DNA of 64,000 nt from assembly GCA_028386065.3 (NCBI GenBank), contig JAKUCV010002460.1, positions 114,709 to 178,708 of the forward strand, given 5' to 3'. Shown in pieces: positions 48,101 to 59,165 of this stretch. The notes under the pieces were generated by a model. The model was not told the origin of the DNA. It made no database searches and was given only the letters and a program-made list of their open reading frames with translations. Both the position numbers and the translations under genes were made by a program. This stretch comes from Turnera subulata. Lineage: Eukaryota > Streptophyta > Magnoliopsida > Malpighiales > Passifloraceae. Position 1 is the first letter of the stretch; each line of letters starts with the position of its first letter.

Positions 48101-49666
48101 AAATTAGTCACCCAACCTATGCAAACAACCATCTAATATATACTTTGTACCAGTAAGTCTGCTAGTTACCTTTTCGGAATCTGACAGTATGTTCAGTTTT
48201 GACCCTTGCCTAGAAGTCTTCTCTGTCATGGATCTATAAAATGTGATATTGTTATCATCATCAATCATCAAATTCCTGTGAGTGACAGCGGGTGCACTGG
48301 TGCTGTGATCCAAACCTTCAACAACAGGTGTTTTCGGGATAAGCAAAAATATAGAGTTGAACAATAGAGCAAAACTAAATAATCAATCCTGAACAAGGAG
48401 CATTAATTAAAGGCCAAATGTTAAAGAAACATCTTGCCTCTTCTGATTTAAAAGTATTAATGGTAAAAGTAGCATAGTACACATTATTGCAATATCTATA
48501 GATTAAAAAGAACTGAGATTAATGCATTTCAAGTGTATGCTAAATTAACCGAAAACAGAGACACCAACACTAGTCAGTGACTATTACTATATGGAATTAG
48601 TCACAGGAAGTAATCAGAATACAAGATAAAATCATGATATAAGCACACAAATCTAAATGATCTGAAGGACAATTTTTACTCCCCTTGACAACTACATGAT
48701 GAGAACATGCAGTCACCAAAGCAAGATGGTCAAGGAAAATTACAAGTCAGGAAAACGCTATGATTGTGTTTCCATTCTCTTAATTCAATTTGCTTTAAGT
48801 TGACTAATAATCGTAGCACATGGTAAACATTAAAGCACAAAAATAGGCACAGAACAGGCTGTCTTTTACTGTTCTGCAGTAATTAGGTGAACGTAGTTTT
48901 CTATTTATCAATTCAAGCATGGAGAATATTGGCTATGCAAGTTCAAGAAAAATGCAAGCAGAAGTACAGTTAATCAATGATATAATAACATTATTTTTAT
49001 CAGATTAAGACCTTAAGTGATTTTCCCAATCTATAAGTTTTTCCTGGACTTCATTCTTTTGATAATAGTTATTTTATGAAAGATGCTGGAGTTTCAACAT
49101 TGGTATCTTGGTTAATGAAGTTGGCTTATTTTGATATTGGGAATATGCACCCAGAGAATGTTGTTCAACCATGTAAGCCAAGATATCATATCAGCTTTAT
49201 TAGCATAACAGAATCTATTGTCATCGTAAAAAATATATATATAAAGAGATTCCCAGTGACATAACACATTTTAAGCAACAGATCATATGGCCACGCAAGC
49301 TTAATTAGATATAAAATGGAAGCTCGAAAAATGAAAGAAGGAGATGAACATTGGAAATTTAGACAGCATAGAATGCAAGCCCCTGGACAGATATCTTCCT
49401 TGTAGTTTGATCAACCAAAAGTAATCTCAATTCCAAGACTACAAACCTCTTTGAGCCGGGGAAGTAGCATTCGATTCTTTTTGTTGTGAAATCCTGAAAG
49501 CTGGTGACCACTTGCCAGAATGTGCCTCCTGTTTTTGAGTGCCACCCAGTTTGACTGGTTTGTTTGAAGAAGCATATGCCGGTGTATCCTTACGCTGTTC
49601 TTCACTGCTTTTAAGTCCTTCCTCTTCCAAAAGCCTCAAAGGATGATCAATCCCATTATTCCCCAT
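39123..49666 (-). CDS. UGT80B1: Sterol 3-beta-glucosyltransferase, UGT80B1/TT15-like
   Basis: Fourteen exons on the minus strand: 49666-49447, 48315-48170, 47809-47567, 47106-46995, 46609-46439, 45218-45155, 44499-44442, 44338-44161, 43408-43278, 43011-42909, 42097-42021, 41445-41398, 40258-40109 and 39323-39123. Every joint keeps frame, giving 633 residues, close to the ~615 of the Arabidopsis protein. The N-terminal ~120 residues are variable. LKIAILVVGTRGDVQPFLAI at 179-198 starts the GT-B fold, then THGNFSSFV, IANPPAYGHVHVAEALG, and DWGPLVDVVGYCFL. The UDP-sugar-binding region is [31 protein letters not shown] (about 487-517), followed by GDQFFWGDRV. It transfers glucose from UDP-glucose to membrane sterols; TT15 affects seed-coat flavonoids and lipid polyesters. 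Intron 3 starts with GC instead of GT. The gene is intact. Confidence 0.95.
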
Positions 49667-50979
49667 TTCATCAATCCCTCAAATATGCTTCAAGCAGTCA
49701 CACTCCACCAGACCAATAACTGCAACAATTCTGGAAGCAATTCGAGACTTTAAAGTTCAATAACTATGGTAATCCCAAATTTAAAGGACAAAATGTGAAG
49801 TAGAGAAGCAATCGGCCAACCTTACCAGACCCACAACCCCCAACCCCCCTAATTAAAAAGTTTCCAATGCCAAAACATGCAACAGAAGGCCAAAAGTTTA
49901 CTAATACTAACCAATAATCAAGTAGTGAAAATGACTGGTCCGGCAACACTAAACCATTCAACACGGGCACATTTCTTCGCCCCACCAATGTGTCTGCTAC
50001 AGAATAATGCTATAATACTGTCAAGTAGTGACAACCCAAGAACGAACCAGAAATCTTAAACCCTTGGACAACAGATCAGAGCAAGTAAAATTATCTAACC
50101 AACTCTCCAAATGATTTGACTTGAGCTGAAAAGCTCACTATCATCCCCAACTAAGTCTCTTCACCAGACCCACAATTCCATCACTCAAAAATAGTAGTAA
50201 CAACAACAAAACAACCAGAATCGCAATAGCTATCACTCAAGTGTTAGCAGTAGAAGAGTATATATATTCTATTGGAAAAGTGAAAGTAAAAGGAGGGGGA
50301 AGGGAAGACAGAAAAGAAAACTTGCTTTAAAGGACGAAGCAAGTAAAGCAAAAAAGACCGAACAAAGCTTTCTTCTAATCAAGCAGAGAGCAAACCAGCC
50401 AGTCAACTAAGACCCGAAAGAAAGAACGTTAAGTAAACAAACTCTTTTTTTCCTTAGAGCCGAAGAAGAAACACAAGGAGGCGATGCAAACAGGCAAAGT
50501 AGACCGCTCTAACTGTAAAGTGTATACCTTCTATTGGTGCAGTTTTCAATTCTTGAAGACGAAAACGAAATTCTTTAATAAGAAAGAAAGAAGAAGAAAA
50601 AGAGTATTCTTTATTTATATGTTATTTCTTACTTTCGTTATTTTTTATCAAGAGTTATTTCTACAGACCAAAAAAAAAAATCAAGAGTTATTTCTTAGTT
50701 GGTTGTAGTGCTGTGCTGGCTGAATGTGAAAATGAGAAAATTGGACACAACTTCCATGGAAGTTGCGGGAGTTGATGACTATACGTTGATTAGTAACAGT
50801 CGAATTAGTAACTTGTTGTTGTGCGTTTATTTTTTTACAAAAATATTCATTATTATTATTATTATTATTGTTGTTGTTGTTTTTGTTCTACCAACTACTT
50901 GTTGTGGTGTGCTAAATTCCTTCATTTGGTGCATGGCTGCGGGTATAAGCACTTTCTCGACAACTCTCAGCCCGCACCC
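49667..50979. other. 5' flank of the sterol glucosyltransferase, up to the copia break
   Basis: No gene is supported. The gene's leader or promoter should be here (49667-50500). Purine-rich text (GAAAGAAAGAAGAAGAAAAAGAG) lies near 50583-50605, a (TTA)n/(TTG)n microsatellite at about 50849-50885, and the copia-derived sequence begins at about 50980. A 19-base direct repeat (TCAAGAGTTATTTCT) occurs at about 50649 and 50680. Confidence 0.5.
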
Positions 50980-50994
50980 CGCAGTTCGTTGCTG

Positions 50995-53900
50995 ATGCTC
51001 AAATTAATGCAGCATACCAATGCTGGATTCAACAGGGTCAGATTGTTCTCGGGTGGATTACTAATTTTGTTTCAGAAAGCATCTTACCTCAAATTGTTAG
51101 TGCTAAAACTGCACATGCTGCGTGGGAAAAGCTTCGTATCACCTATGCCAGAGCCTCGAAGCTGAAGATTCGTGATCTCAAACATTAACTAGCGACTATT
51201 TCTCATGGCTCTGAATCCATTGAGGTTTATCTTCAGCGGGCTAAGACTGTTGCTGATCAGCTCGCTGCTCTCCAAAGTCCTATTCCAGATGATGATCTTA
51301 TTGAGTACATCATGAATGGCTTGGGTCTTGCCTATCATCCCTTTGTTCGATCGATTGATGCCACCCATGTTTAGTTGGATTTTAATAGCCTCTATGGCAT
51401 GCTACTGCAAGAGGAACATCAATTGAAAGCTGATGAAGAAAAATATTCTGTTTCTATTGCCCCCACAGCTCACTTTGGACAGTCTCAATATGTTTCGTTC
51501 TCTGGACAGGGTCGCTCTGTTCCCTTCCTTGGACAGGGTCACTATGTTCCCCAGCCAGTTTTCTCTTCTCGTGGTCGCGGCACTGGTCGTAGTTCTCGGG
51601 GCTGAGGGCGTGGCTTCTCTCCTTCTAGAGCCCCCTCTGTCCTTTCTTCAACATCCTAGTTCCACTCAATTTGCACCATGGACTCAACAGGGCGACAATG
51701 TTACAACTGTCATGGCTATGGCCATCTCTCTCGGGTTTGTCCTACTCCGAGGACTAGGTCTGCTGGTCGTGGTGTTTCCCTTTCCTCCTCGAACTTTATT
51801 TCCACCTCCACTACTGTCGACTTATCTCCACCGTGGATTATGGATAGTGGCACCACACATCATTTAACTTCTCAACTGGATAACCTTGCTCTTCACTTTG
51901 AATACCATGGTCCTGAGGAAGTTATGTTAGGTAATGGTTCTTGTCTCCTAATTTCTCATGTTGGTTTTTGCCACTCTCAATCTTTCTAGTTGTTCGTTTA
52001 CTCTTGATAATTTGCTTCATGTTCCCACTACTACTCATAATTTACTCTCTCTTAGTTCCTTTGTTTTCCCTAACAATGTTTCTGTTGAATTTTTTCCTGA
52101 CCGTTTCTTTGTGAAGGATTTAACCACGAAAACCATCCAGTACATAGGGCTGTGTAAGGATGGCCTCTATCACCTTCCAGCATCTCTTCTCAAGTCTCAT
52201 GTTCAGGCGCACAGTGCGACTCTGTCAACGTGGCATTCTCGCTTTGGCCATGCCTCGTACTCTACTATCCGCGTTTAATGTCTTATGCTAGTCTCGTGTC
52301 TTCCGAGTGACCTAGTCCTTCTCTTTGTCATGCTTGTGTTCCTAGTAAAATTCATAATTTACCTTTCACAGAGTCAGATTATGTTGCTTCTGGTCCTTTG
52401 GATTTAATTTGTTCGCATGTTTGGGTCCTGTCCCGGTTGAAACTTATGACGAATTTTGTTATTGTGTCCTCTTTTTTTATCACTTTAGCAAATACTCTTG
52501 GATTTATTTCCTGAAATGTAAATCTGATGTACATGATGTTTTTCACCAATTTCGCTTTCTTGTTGAACGTTATTTCAGTCGTCTTATCAAACAATTTCAA
52601 GCCGAGTGGGGGGTTGAATTTCAGGCCCTTGCACCTAACCTTCGACAACACGGCATCACCATGCGCACCTCGTGCCCCCACACCCCTTAACAAAATGGTT
52701 GTGCTGAACGCAAACATCGACACATTGCTGAAATCGATCGAGCCCTCCTATTTCAATCCCATGTTCCTGATAAATTCTGGACCAATGCCTTTGAGACTGT
52801 TGTCTACCTTATCAACTGACTTCCTTCACCATGCCTTCACAACCTCAGTCCCCATGAGACTTTGTTCCACAAGGTGCCTGATTATAACCACTTACGGGTC
52901 TTCGGTTGTCTTTGTTATCCATGGTTACGACCTTATACCAAAAATAAATTAGTCCTCGCTCTGTTCCTTGTGTCTTCTTTGGTTATAGTCGCACTCACAA
53001 AGGTTATAAGTGTTATGATTCCTCTTCTAATAAATTTTATGTCTCACGCCATGTTGTGTTTGATGAATAGGTTTTTCCTTTTCGGGCGGTTAGTAATATG
53101 ACTGCCACTTCTCCTGCCACTGTCCCCTCCCTTGTTCAGATTTCACTTCCACCTACCACTATTTTTCCACCACCACGACCTTCTGCCCAATACCTGGACC
53201 CGGACCAACCTGCTACAGTTACCCTAATCATATAGGGTGACACTGTTGCTCTTGATCCTGATCCTATTTCCCCAATTTTGCCAGCTCCTGCACCTGCTGC
53301 TACCCCTCCTGCTGCTGGTGCACCTCTGCATATTCCCCTGCAACACTAGGTGCAACCCCTACCGAGTCCACACACCCCATGGTTATACGGACTCGCGTTG
53401 GTCAGAACATCAAACCTCCTGCGAAGTTGACTCTTTCAGCCCGTGTGTTCCTTGTGGAGCCTACCTACTACACTCATGCTATCAAATCCCCAGAGTGGTG
53501 TGCTTGCATCCTTGCCGAATACAATGCCCTGCTCACTAATGGCATATGGCGCCTAGTCCCGTCTTAACAGGCTCACAATGTTGTTGGCTGCAAGTGAGTT
53601 TTCAAGACTAAAACCAATCCTGATGGGTCTGTGGAGCGACACAAAGCCCGCTTGGTTTCCAAAGGCTTTCATCAGAGACCAGGGGTTGATTTTGCTGACA
53701 CCTTCAGCTCTATGGTCAAGCCCACCACTATTCGTCTCTTTCTTTCTGTTGCGGTTGCCAAGGGCTGGTCCATTCGCCAATTGGATACTTCCAATGCCTT
53801 TCTTCATGGTCGATTGGATGAGGATGTATTTATGTCTCAGGCCCTTGGGTTTGCTGACCCGAATTTTCCTGATCATGTCTGCAAGCTTGAGAAGTCTATC

Positions 53901-54977
53901 TATGGCCTCAAACAGGCTCCCCGTGTTTGGAATCGATACCTCACAGTTGCCCTTCATGCCTTTGGTTTCTCTGATTCTAAGGCTGGCACCTCTCTTTTCT
54001 ACAAGTGTACTACTTCTACCTCACTCTATTGCCTAGTTTATGTTGATGATATTGTTATTCTTGGCTCCTTAGATTCTCAGGTTCAGAAGCTTGTACAGTT
54101 CCTCCAAACTCGGTTTGCTCTCCAAGATTTGGGCATGCTCCAATATTTTCTTGGCTCGGAAGCCACTTGGCAACCCCGTGGTCTGCTACTCCACCAGTCG
54201 GAATATATCCAAGGCCTGCTGTCCAAAGCTGGTATGATGGGAAGCAATCCAATTTCTACCCCTATGTGCTCAACAGAGTCGCTCTGTGCCAGCGACAGTG
54301 CCCTATTTTCTGATGATGCTTTTTACCGTAGTGTTGTTGGTGGCCTCCAGTACCTCACTTTCACTGCCCCCGACATCTCATACTCTGTCAACAAAGTTTC
54401 TCAATATATGCATGCCGCAACAGAGTGACACTGGTCGGCTATCAAGTGCATTCTGCGATACCTTCATACTACCCCTTCGATTGGTTTATTCTTTCCTCAC
54501 GACAACCCTCTTCACTTGTATGGTTTTTGTGATGTTGAACCGGAGGGGTGGGGGGGCAAGTCTACTTCGGGTTTTGGCATCTTCTATGGTACTGCTCTTG
54601 TCTCTTGGTCCTCTCGGAAGCAACGGTCTGTCTCTTTATCTTCCACTGAGGCCGAGTATCGTTCCTTAGCTACTACTGCGAGTGAGTTGGTCTGGATCAA
54701 ACTTCTTATTTGCGAGATTGGTCTACAGAGTCACTTTGTTCCATTTTTGTGGTGTGATAATCTTAGTGCTTCTTACCTCACTGCTAACCTGGTGTGTCAC
54801 TCACGCACAAAGCATATTGAGCTTGACTTTCACTTTGTTCGTGACCTTGTATCTAAGAAGCAACTTCATGTTCGATATGTCTCCTCTCATGATCAGGTTG
54901 CTGACATTTTCACCAAAACTCTTTCCAAGGATCGGTTTCGGCTTCTTTGTGACAAGTTGCACCTGTCCCTAGTATAA
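50995..54977 (+). pseudogene. Copia gag-pol polyprotein, broken
   Basis: Recognisable domains in order: a UBN2-type gag (INAAYQCWIQQGQIVLGWI, about 51003-51400), a zinc knuckle CYNCHGYGHLSRVC (CX2CX4HX4C, near 51700), a protease WIMDSGTTHHLT (near 51840), a gag-pre-integrase WHSRFGHAS (near 52233), an integrase core (about 52440-52960), an RT with LDTSNAFLHGRL and the YVDDIVILG active site (53631-54428), and an RNase H with LSSTEAEYRSLA and TKHIELDFHF (54430-54977). In-frame stops occur at 51186 (TAA), 51372 (TAG), 51603 (TGA), 52688 (TAA), 52817 (TGA) and 54426 (TGA), plus frameshifts in the protease-integrase interval. It is non-functional. The RT and RNase H parts are the best preserved. 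Confidence 0.92.
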
Positions 54978-54989
54978 CTTGAGGGGGAG

Positions 54990-55177
54990 TGATAGGATAT
55001 GCAGAATATATGCATATATGTAATCAATATACCCGATATGATTTGCATATATTGTGTAATTAATATGGCGTATCTAGGGTTAGGGTTACTGAATGTATTC
55101 TTGTCATTATATAGCATAGCTATTGTGTATAAATAGATGATTATCAATGATAAACACATATTTACCAGAGTATTACA
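54990..55177 (+). repeat. Copia 3' LTR
   Basis: Starts TGATAGGATATGCAG and ends AGAGTATTACA, so TG...CA with short inverted termini (TGATA / TTACA is only weak). The length is 188 bp. A TATAAATAG word lies at about 55127-55135. There is no partner LTR upstream. Confidence 0.75.
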
Positions 55178-55448
55178 GATCTAACTTGAAAATGCCTCCT
55201 AATTATTCATTCATGTTATATATATGTTTGAGACACTTTATAACTTGGTAAGAGCCACTCCATAACTAACTATGATTGATTAAAGTGGATGGTTGAATAA
55301 TGAGTTAATAAGAAAAAATATATATGCACATAAGTGAACCAAGTAATAATATATGGATATGTTCGGTCCCATTAAACTAAAACTATTAGAAAGGTGAAGT
55401 AGACTATACAATAATGGCTCTCTTTTGCTAGATAAGTTTGCTAGCTAG
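55178..55448. other. Short intergenic region
   Basis: AT-rich 3' flank of the UPF0496 gene. There is no ORF. Confidence 0.6.
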
Positions 55449-57148
55449 CTATCTAAATCCTTGTAGACTAGAGGTAGTAATTTCGTCGATCACCAAAGAT
55501 CTTGCTCGATTGATGGTGACGAGGGAAAGATACACATGCTCTTTGAGCTCCTCCACTTGCTTCTTGAATCCAATGTCATTCTTCTTAAGCTGCCTGATCA
55601 TCTGCAAGCAAAGCTTGACCTCTTTTCTTTCCAAACAGAACTGCAGCATTGCCTTGTTATGTTCAACCTCGTCGTGAAGCCGAGCAACAAGTCTGCTCAT
55701 CGTGTCGAAATCCCTGTTGAGTATATAAGTCCCTTTAGCTGCCACATCCAGTTGCCTCCCGATTTTCCTTAAATTCCCACTTCTCAGAAACTTGAAATTC
55801 AAGAGTTTCTTCTTGAATCGCTTCAAGGGGAAGCTCAAAATGGCAGGCCCCATCACAAATGCAGTAAGAGTATGTGCTGCCAGGGCAATGGCTGTGACTG
55901 CAATCAGCCCACAAGCTGCAGTCATGCTTATTCCAGTTGCCTTTTGGATGCATGTGATAAGCTTTATCTTCCTGGCCACTTTCCTTCTTTTGGATTTCAG
56001 GAGGTGCAACACTAGTGAGTACCTGTCACGAATCAGCTTGAAGTCATCTTTGTTCGGGGTGGAGAACGGATTGCTTTGCGTAATGAACGTGTTCAGCTCC
56101 GATATAATAATCGATTTCAGCTCTGTGGGTGGGTAATCATTGAAACTATCAAGAACCTGATGAACAAACTGGTATTCGGTTTGGATTTGCTTGATGTTCC
56201 TGAGGAGGTGGGTGCAAATCTTTGAAGCGTCAGCACTTAAATCGAAGTAGTTGAGCACAAGGTGCTTCAGTTCAGGTACGCTTGAAAGAATTGCGGATTC
56301 AAGAATCTCAGGTATTGTTTCTTGGCATGGCTCAAGAAGAACTTCAGAAAACTTGTGATGGCAGACTGGAAAAGACGCCTGATCATTTGATAGAAATTGA
56401 GCCTTATCGAAGAAATCTGCAAAGGATTTTGTTCTTAGTGCGCTAAGGTACTCTTCATTCACATTCATGCTTTTGCTGGTTTCCTTGATAGCTGAAATCA
56501 TGAGAAAATGAATCAAGTTATATGTTGCTCATCATCTCAAATGGAAGGCTAAATTGCACATATGAATTTGTCATGAAACTATATATCAACATTTTAGCCA
56601 TTTACTTATTATTTAATTTTTGGGCCAAGAACATATATGACAATTGCATAACTAACATGACATGATCAGGCTATGTGTTTGCCTCGGAAAAGCAACCAGC
56701 TTTTTGCTTTTGAAAACTGAAAAGGTTCATTCTTATTGCTCATACTATTTCCTTGTACATGTTCATTAATTATTAAACATTAGTGTGAACAAGATGTCAA
56801 AACTAGCTACCTTGACTGATATAGGCGAAGATTGGCTATAAATCCTATGTTGGGATGTTAATAGCTAGTGTTGACTGCCAGACGCACACAATATATCTTA
56901 AATTTCATCTTTCATGCCAAAACCATAAGAACATAGTTTTGTTTCATGAAGATCGTTTTTGATAAATTATATATTAAATTTCATCTTTAATTATGTGTTT
57001 TTACATGCTAGATAATTAAGAAGTTGAAACTACATAGTTTTGTTTTCATGAAGATCGTTTCTGATAACTAAATGAAAACGAAAAGGAAAGAGTACAGTTA
57101 AGACAACATACCATCCTTTGGCTTTGAAGATCTAAATTTGGCGGACAT
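55449..57148 (-). CDS. UPF0496 (DUF677) family protein
   Basis: Two exons on the minus strand: 57148-57112 (MSAKFRSSKPKD-) and 56491-55449, GT-AG, joined in frame (a split GCT codon), 359 residues. The protein has the UPF0496 pattern: VNEEYLSALRTKSFADFFDK near the start, a long helical middle, a central membrane-like hairpin (TAACGLIAVTAIALAAHTL and FVMGPAILSFPL, about 205-240), and a C-terminal helical part with VARLHDEVEHNKAMLQFCLE and LKEHVYLSLVTINRARSLV. These plant proteins have no known biochemical function; some relatives affect stress response or cell identity. A single tiny first exon is common in the family. The ORF continues upstream of 56491 only into the intron, so the acceptor at 56492-56493 is used here. 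Intact. Confidence 0.85.
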
Positions 57149-57706
57149 CGCTAATTGGTATATGGGTCAAAAAAAAGGTAGGTGAGTTTCAATCAGTGTC
57201 AAGTGGAGACCTTCATTAATAATTCTAACCAGAAAATCTCAACTGGCCTCCCTCAAGAACTTTGCTATATATATATATATATATATACAGAAGCGAATGG
57301 CTTTAGCAGACGAAGAGGAGGTATACAACTCGATAAGTTGTGTGTATTAATTAGTTGCCATGCATTTTTCCTTGATAAAATCTCCAAAAAGGCATTTAAA
57401 AGTATTGTATTGCACGTTATCTTTTTGTGATGGCTCTTATCTAATAGTTAAAGAAAGAGAGATAGATAGATATTATTACATCTCCATTCTGTTTGCAAGC
57501 TTTGAGGCTAAATTTCATGAAGCATCCCTCCTCTTCAGAAACCTTTTTGCACTTGATAGGCTCCTTTTTATTTGCTTGGTCGTTGTATTTTCTGTCTTTA
57601 TATTGTTCTACACGTATATAAACTTGTCCTTACGTTGTCTTATAGTTTCTAAGTTGCCAACTGCATATTTGTTGTATTGGGCATCTTTCATATATATGTC
57701 GGTCTA

Positions 57707-57767
<61 letters not shown>

Positions 57768-58835
57768 ATGTATCTTGTTAAACAAATTATAACAATTCAT
57801 TACTTCCTCTTTTTATTTTTTGGACTTTTTCTTCTTAATGTAACAAAATAATTATCTATAAATGTCGTCCAAGGACTAGGCATAATATGATAAATATATT
57901 ACTAATGGTTAGTCGGCCTAAATGGTAAGGGGGGATTAGCTAGTATCCCTAAATAAGATCATGGATACTAGGGTCCAAAATATGCCAATTATATATTATC
58001 ATCCTTTTAGACTTATGGCAAACAATATCTATCTACTACATATTGAACTGATGTTTTACCGACATTACTAAGGAATTTTCTGAGACATTTAACACTGTAT
58101 ATCAATATTATAGTATCATATATACACCATGTCTGAAATTAAAGTATCGATCCACGGAAAAGAGCACGTTTTTGTTTTAATTATAAAGTGCAGGTGAAGC
58201 TTTGGTTACCAGTTAATATTTAGCAAACATATTTCCTAAAATGGAAAATCCAGCTGGAGATGAGATCAATCAGCATTTTGAAAACATCACGCTTGCTCTT
58301 CTATGGATGGAGTCTATGGATTTTAGTAGCTGAACTTTAAACCTAAAAGAGGAAAGGATAGCGTCTTATTAGTTTATGCTCCTGAGTACTAGCTAGCCAT
58401 CACCAATTAATCATGAATGACTGGGATGGGATGGGATGTCAAGCCAATAATTGAGCCGAAACCTGCATCCCCATAACATTCTTTGTATCTTGTCAATGCC
58501 TTTCCTTGTTTGGATATTGATTATGTCAAATTCGTTGCTTTATAAATTCATTTGTGATAAATAGATAGATGTATCATTGGCTGTGGCTTGCTTCCTTGAA
58601 ATTTGTCGGATGACATAATTAAGACCAAATTGGACTCTAATTAACCCTAACAAATCCATGTTAGGCTCTCTTAGCTATGTTAGGCTCTCTTAGCTATGTT
58701 AGAAAGTCATACGCATAGTCTTATTCACTCTTGTGTCCTTTTGAGTGGTTATGTTTTAAATTTACATTTGACCACACCTGAATTTGGGTTAAACGGATTT
58801 AATCACCTCAACCAAAAAAATTGCGAAAGAACCAA
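57149..58835. other. Intergenic, AT-rich, with (TA)n runs
   Basis: No gene. (TA)n runs lie at about 57269-57287 and 57709-57764. A direct duplication (GTTAGGCTCTCTTAGCTAT) lies near 58661 and 58680. The small ORFs at 57182-57707 are AT-rich noise. Confidence 0.6.
57709..57764. repeat. (TA)n microsatellite, about 28 units
   Basis: An uninterrupted AT dinucleotide run about 56 bases long. Confidence 0.95.
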
Positions 58836-58970
58836 CGAGGGTTAGCTTAGTTGGTTGAGGTTCAGTCAACACTCCCATTAGGTTGAGAGTTTGAACCTCA
58901 CCGACCATCTCCCTTAGTGGGTAATTTATAAATATCACGGTGATTTGCCTGAAAACAGAACTTTAAGAAA
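58836..58970 (+). mobile_element. tRNA-derived SINE-like element
   Basis: GAGGGTTAGCTTAGTTGGTTGAGG (about 58839-58862) matches an RNA polymerase III A box (TRGCNNAGNNGG). About 30 bases later, AGGTTGAGAGTTTGAACCTC resembles a worn B box. The element runs to about 58965, where A-rich text begins. It is too short and mutated to be a tRNA gene. Confidence 0.5.
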
Positions 58971-59165
58971 AATTAAATTAAATTGAATCGAGCCATTGAT
59001 GATCCCATTTTATTAATTTTGAAAAAAAATACATTTTGTGATAAAGACTATTCTTTTGGATTTTGTTTACTGTGAATTAATTTTCATTCTATGAATAAAG
59101 AGGGACAGTCGCACTGATAAGGACAAGGGTAAAAATAAGAAAACAGAAAATACTGTGGAAGAGTC

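Larger units (their letters stand above)
50980..55177 (+). mobile_element. Ty1-copia retrotransposon, 5'-truncated, with 3' LTR
   Basis: Plus-strand copia internal region in the order gag, zinc knuckle, protease, integrase, RT, RNase H, polypurine tract (GAGGGGGAG at 54981-54989), 3' LTR (54990-55177). No 5' LTR or primer-binding site is present: the sequence starts within gag. It lies between the 5' side of the sterol glucosyltransferase and the UPF0496 gene, which it may have pushed apart. Confidence 0.9.

Noticed and set aside
58836..58910. A functional tRNA gene
   Set aside because: A- and B-box-like words exist, but no acceptor stem or complete cloverleaf can be formed.
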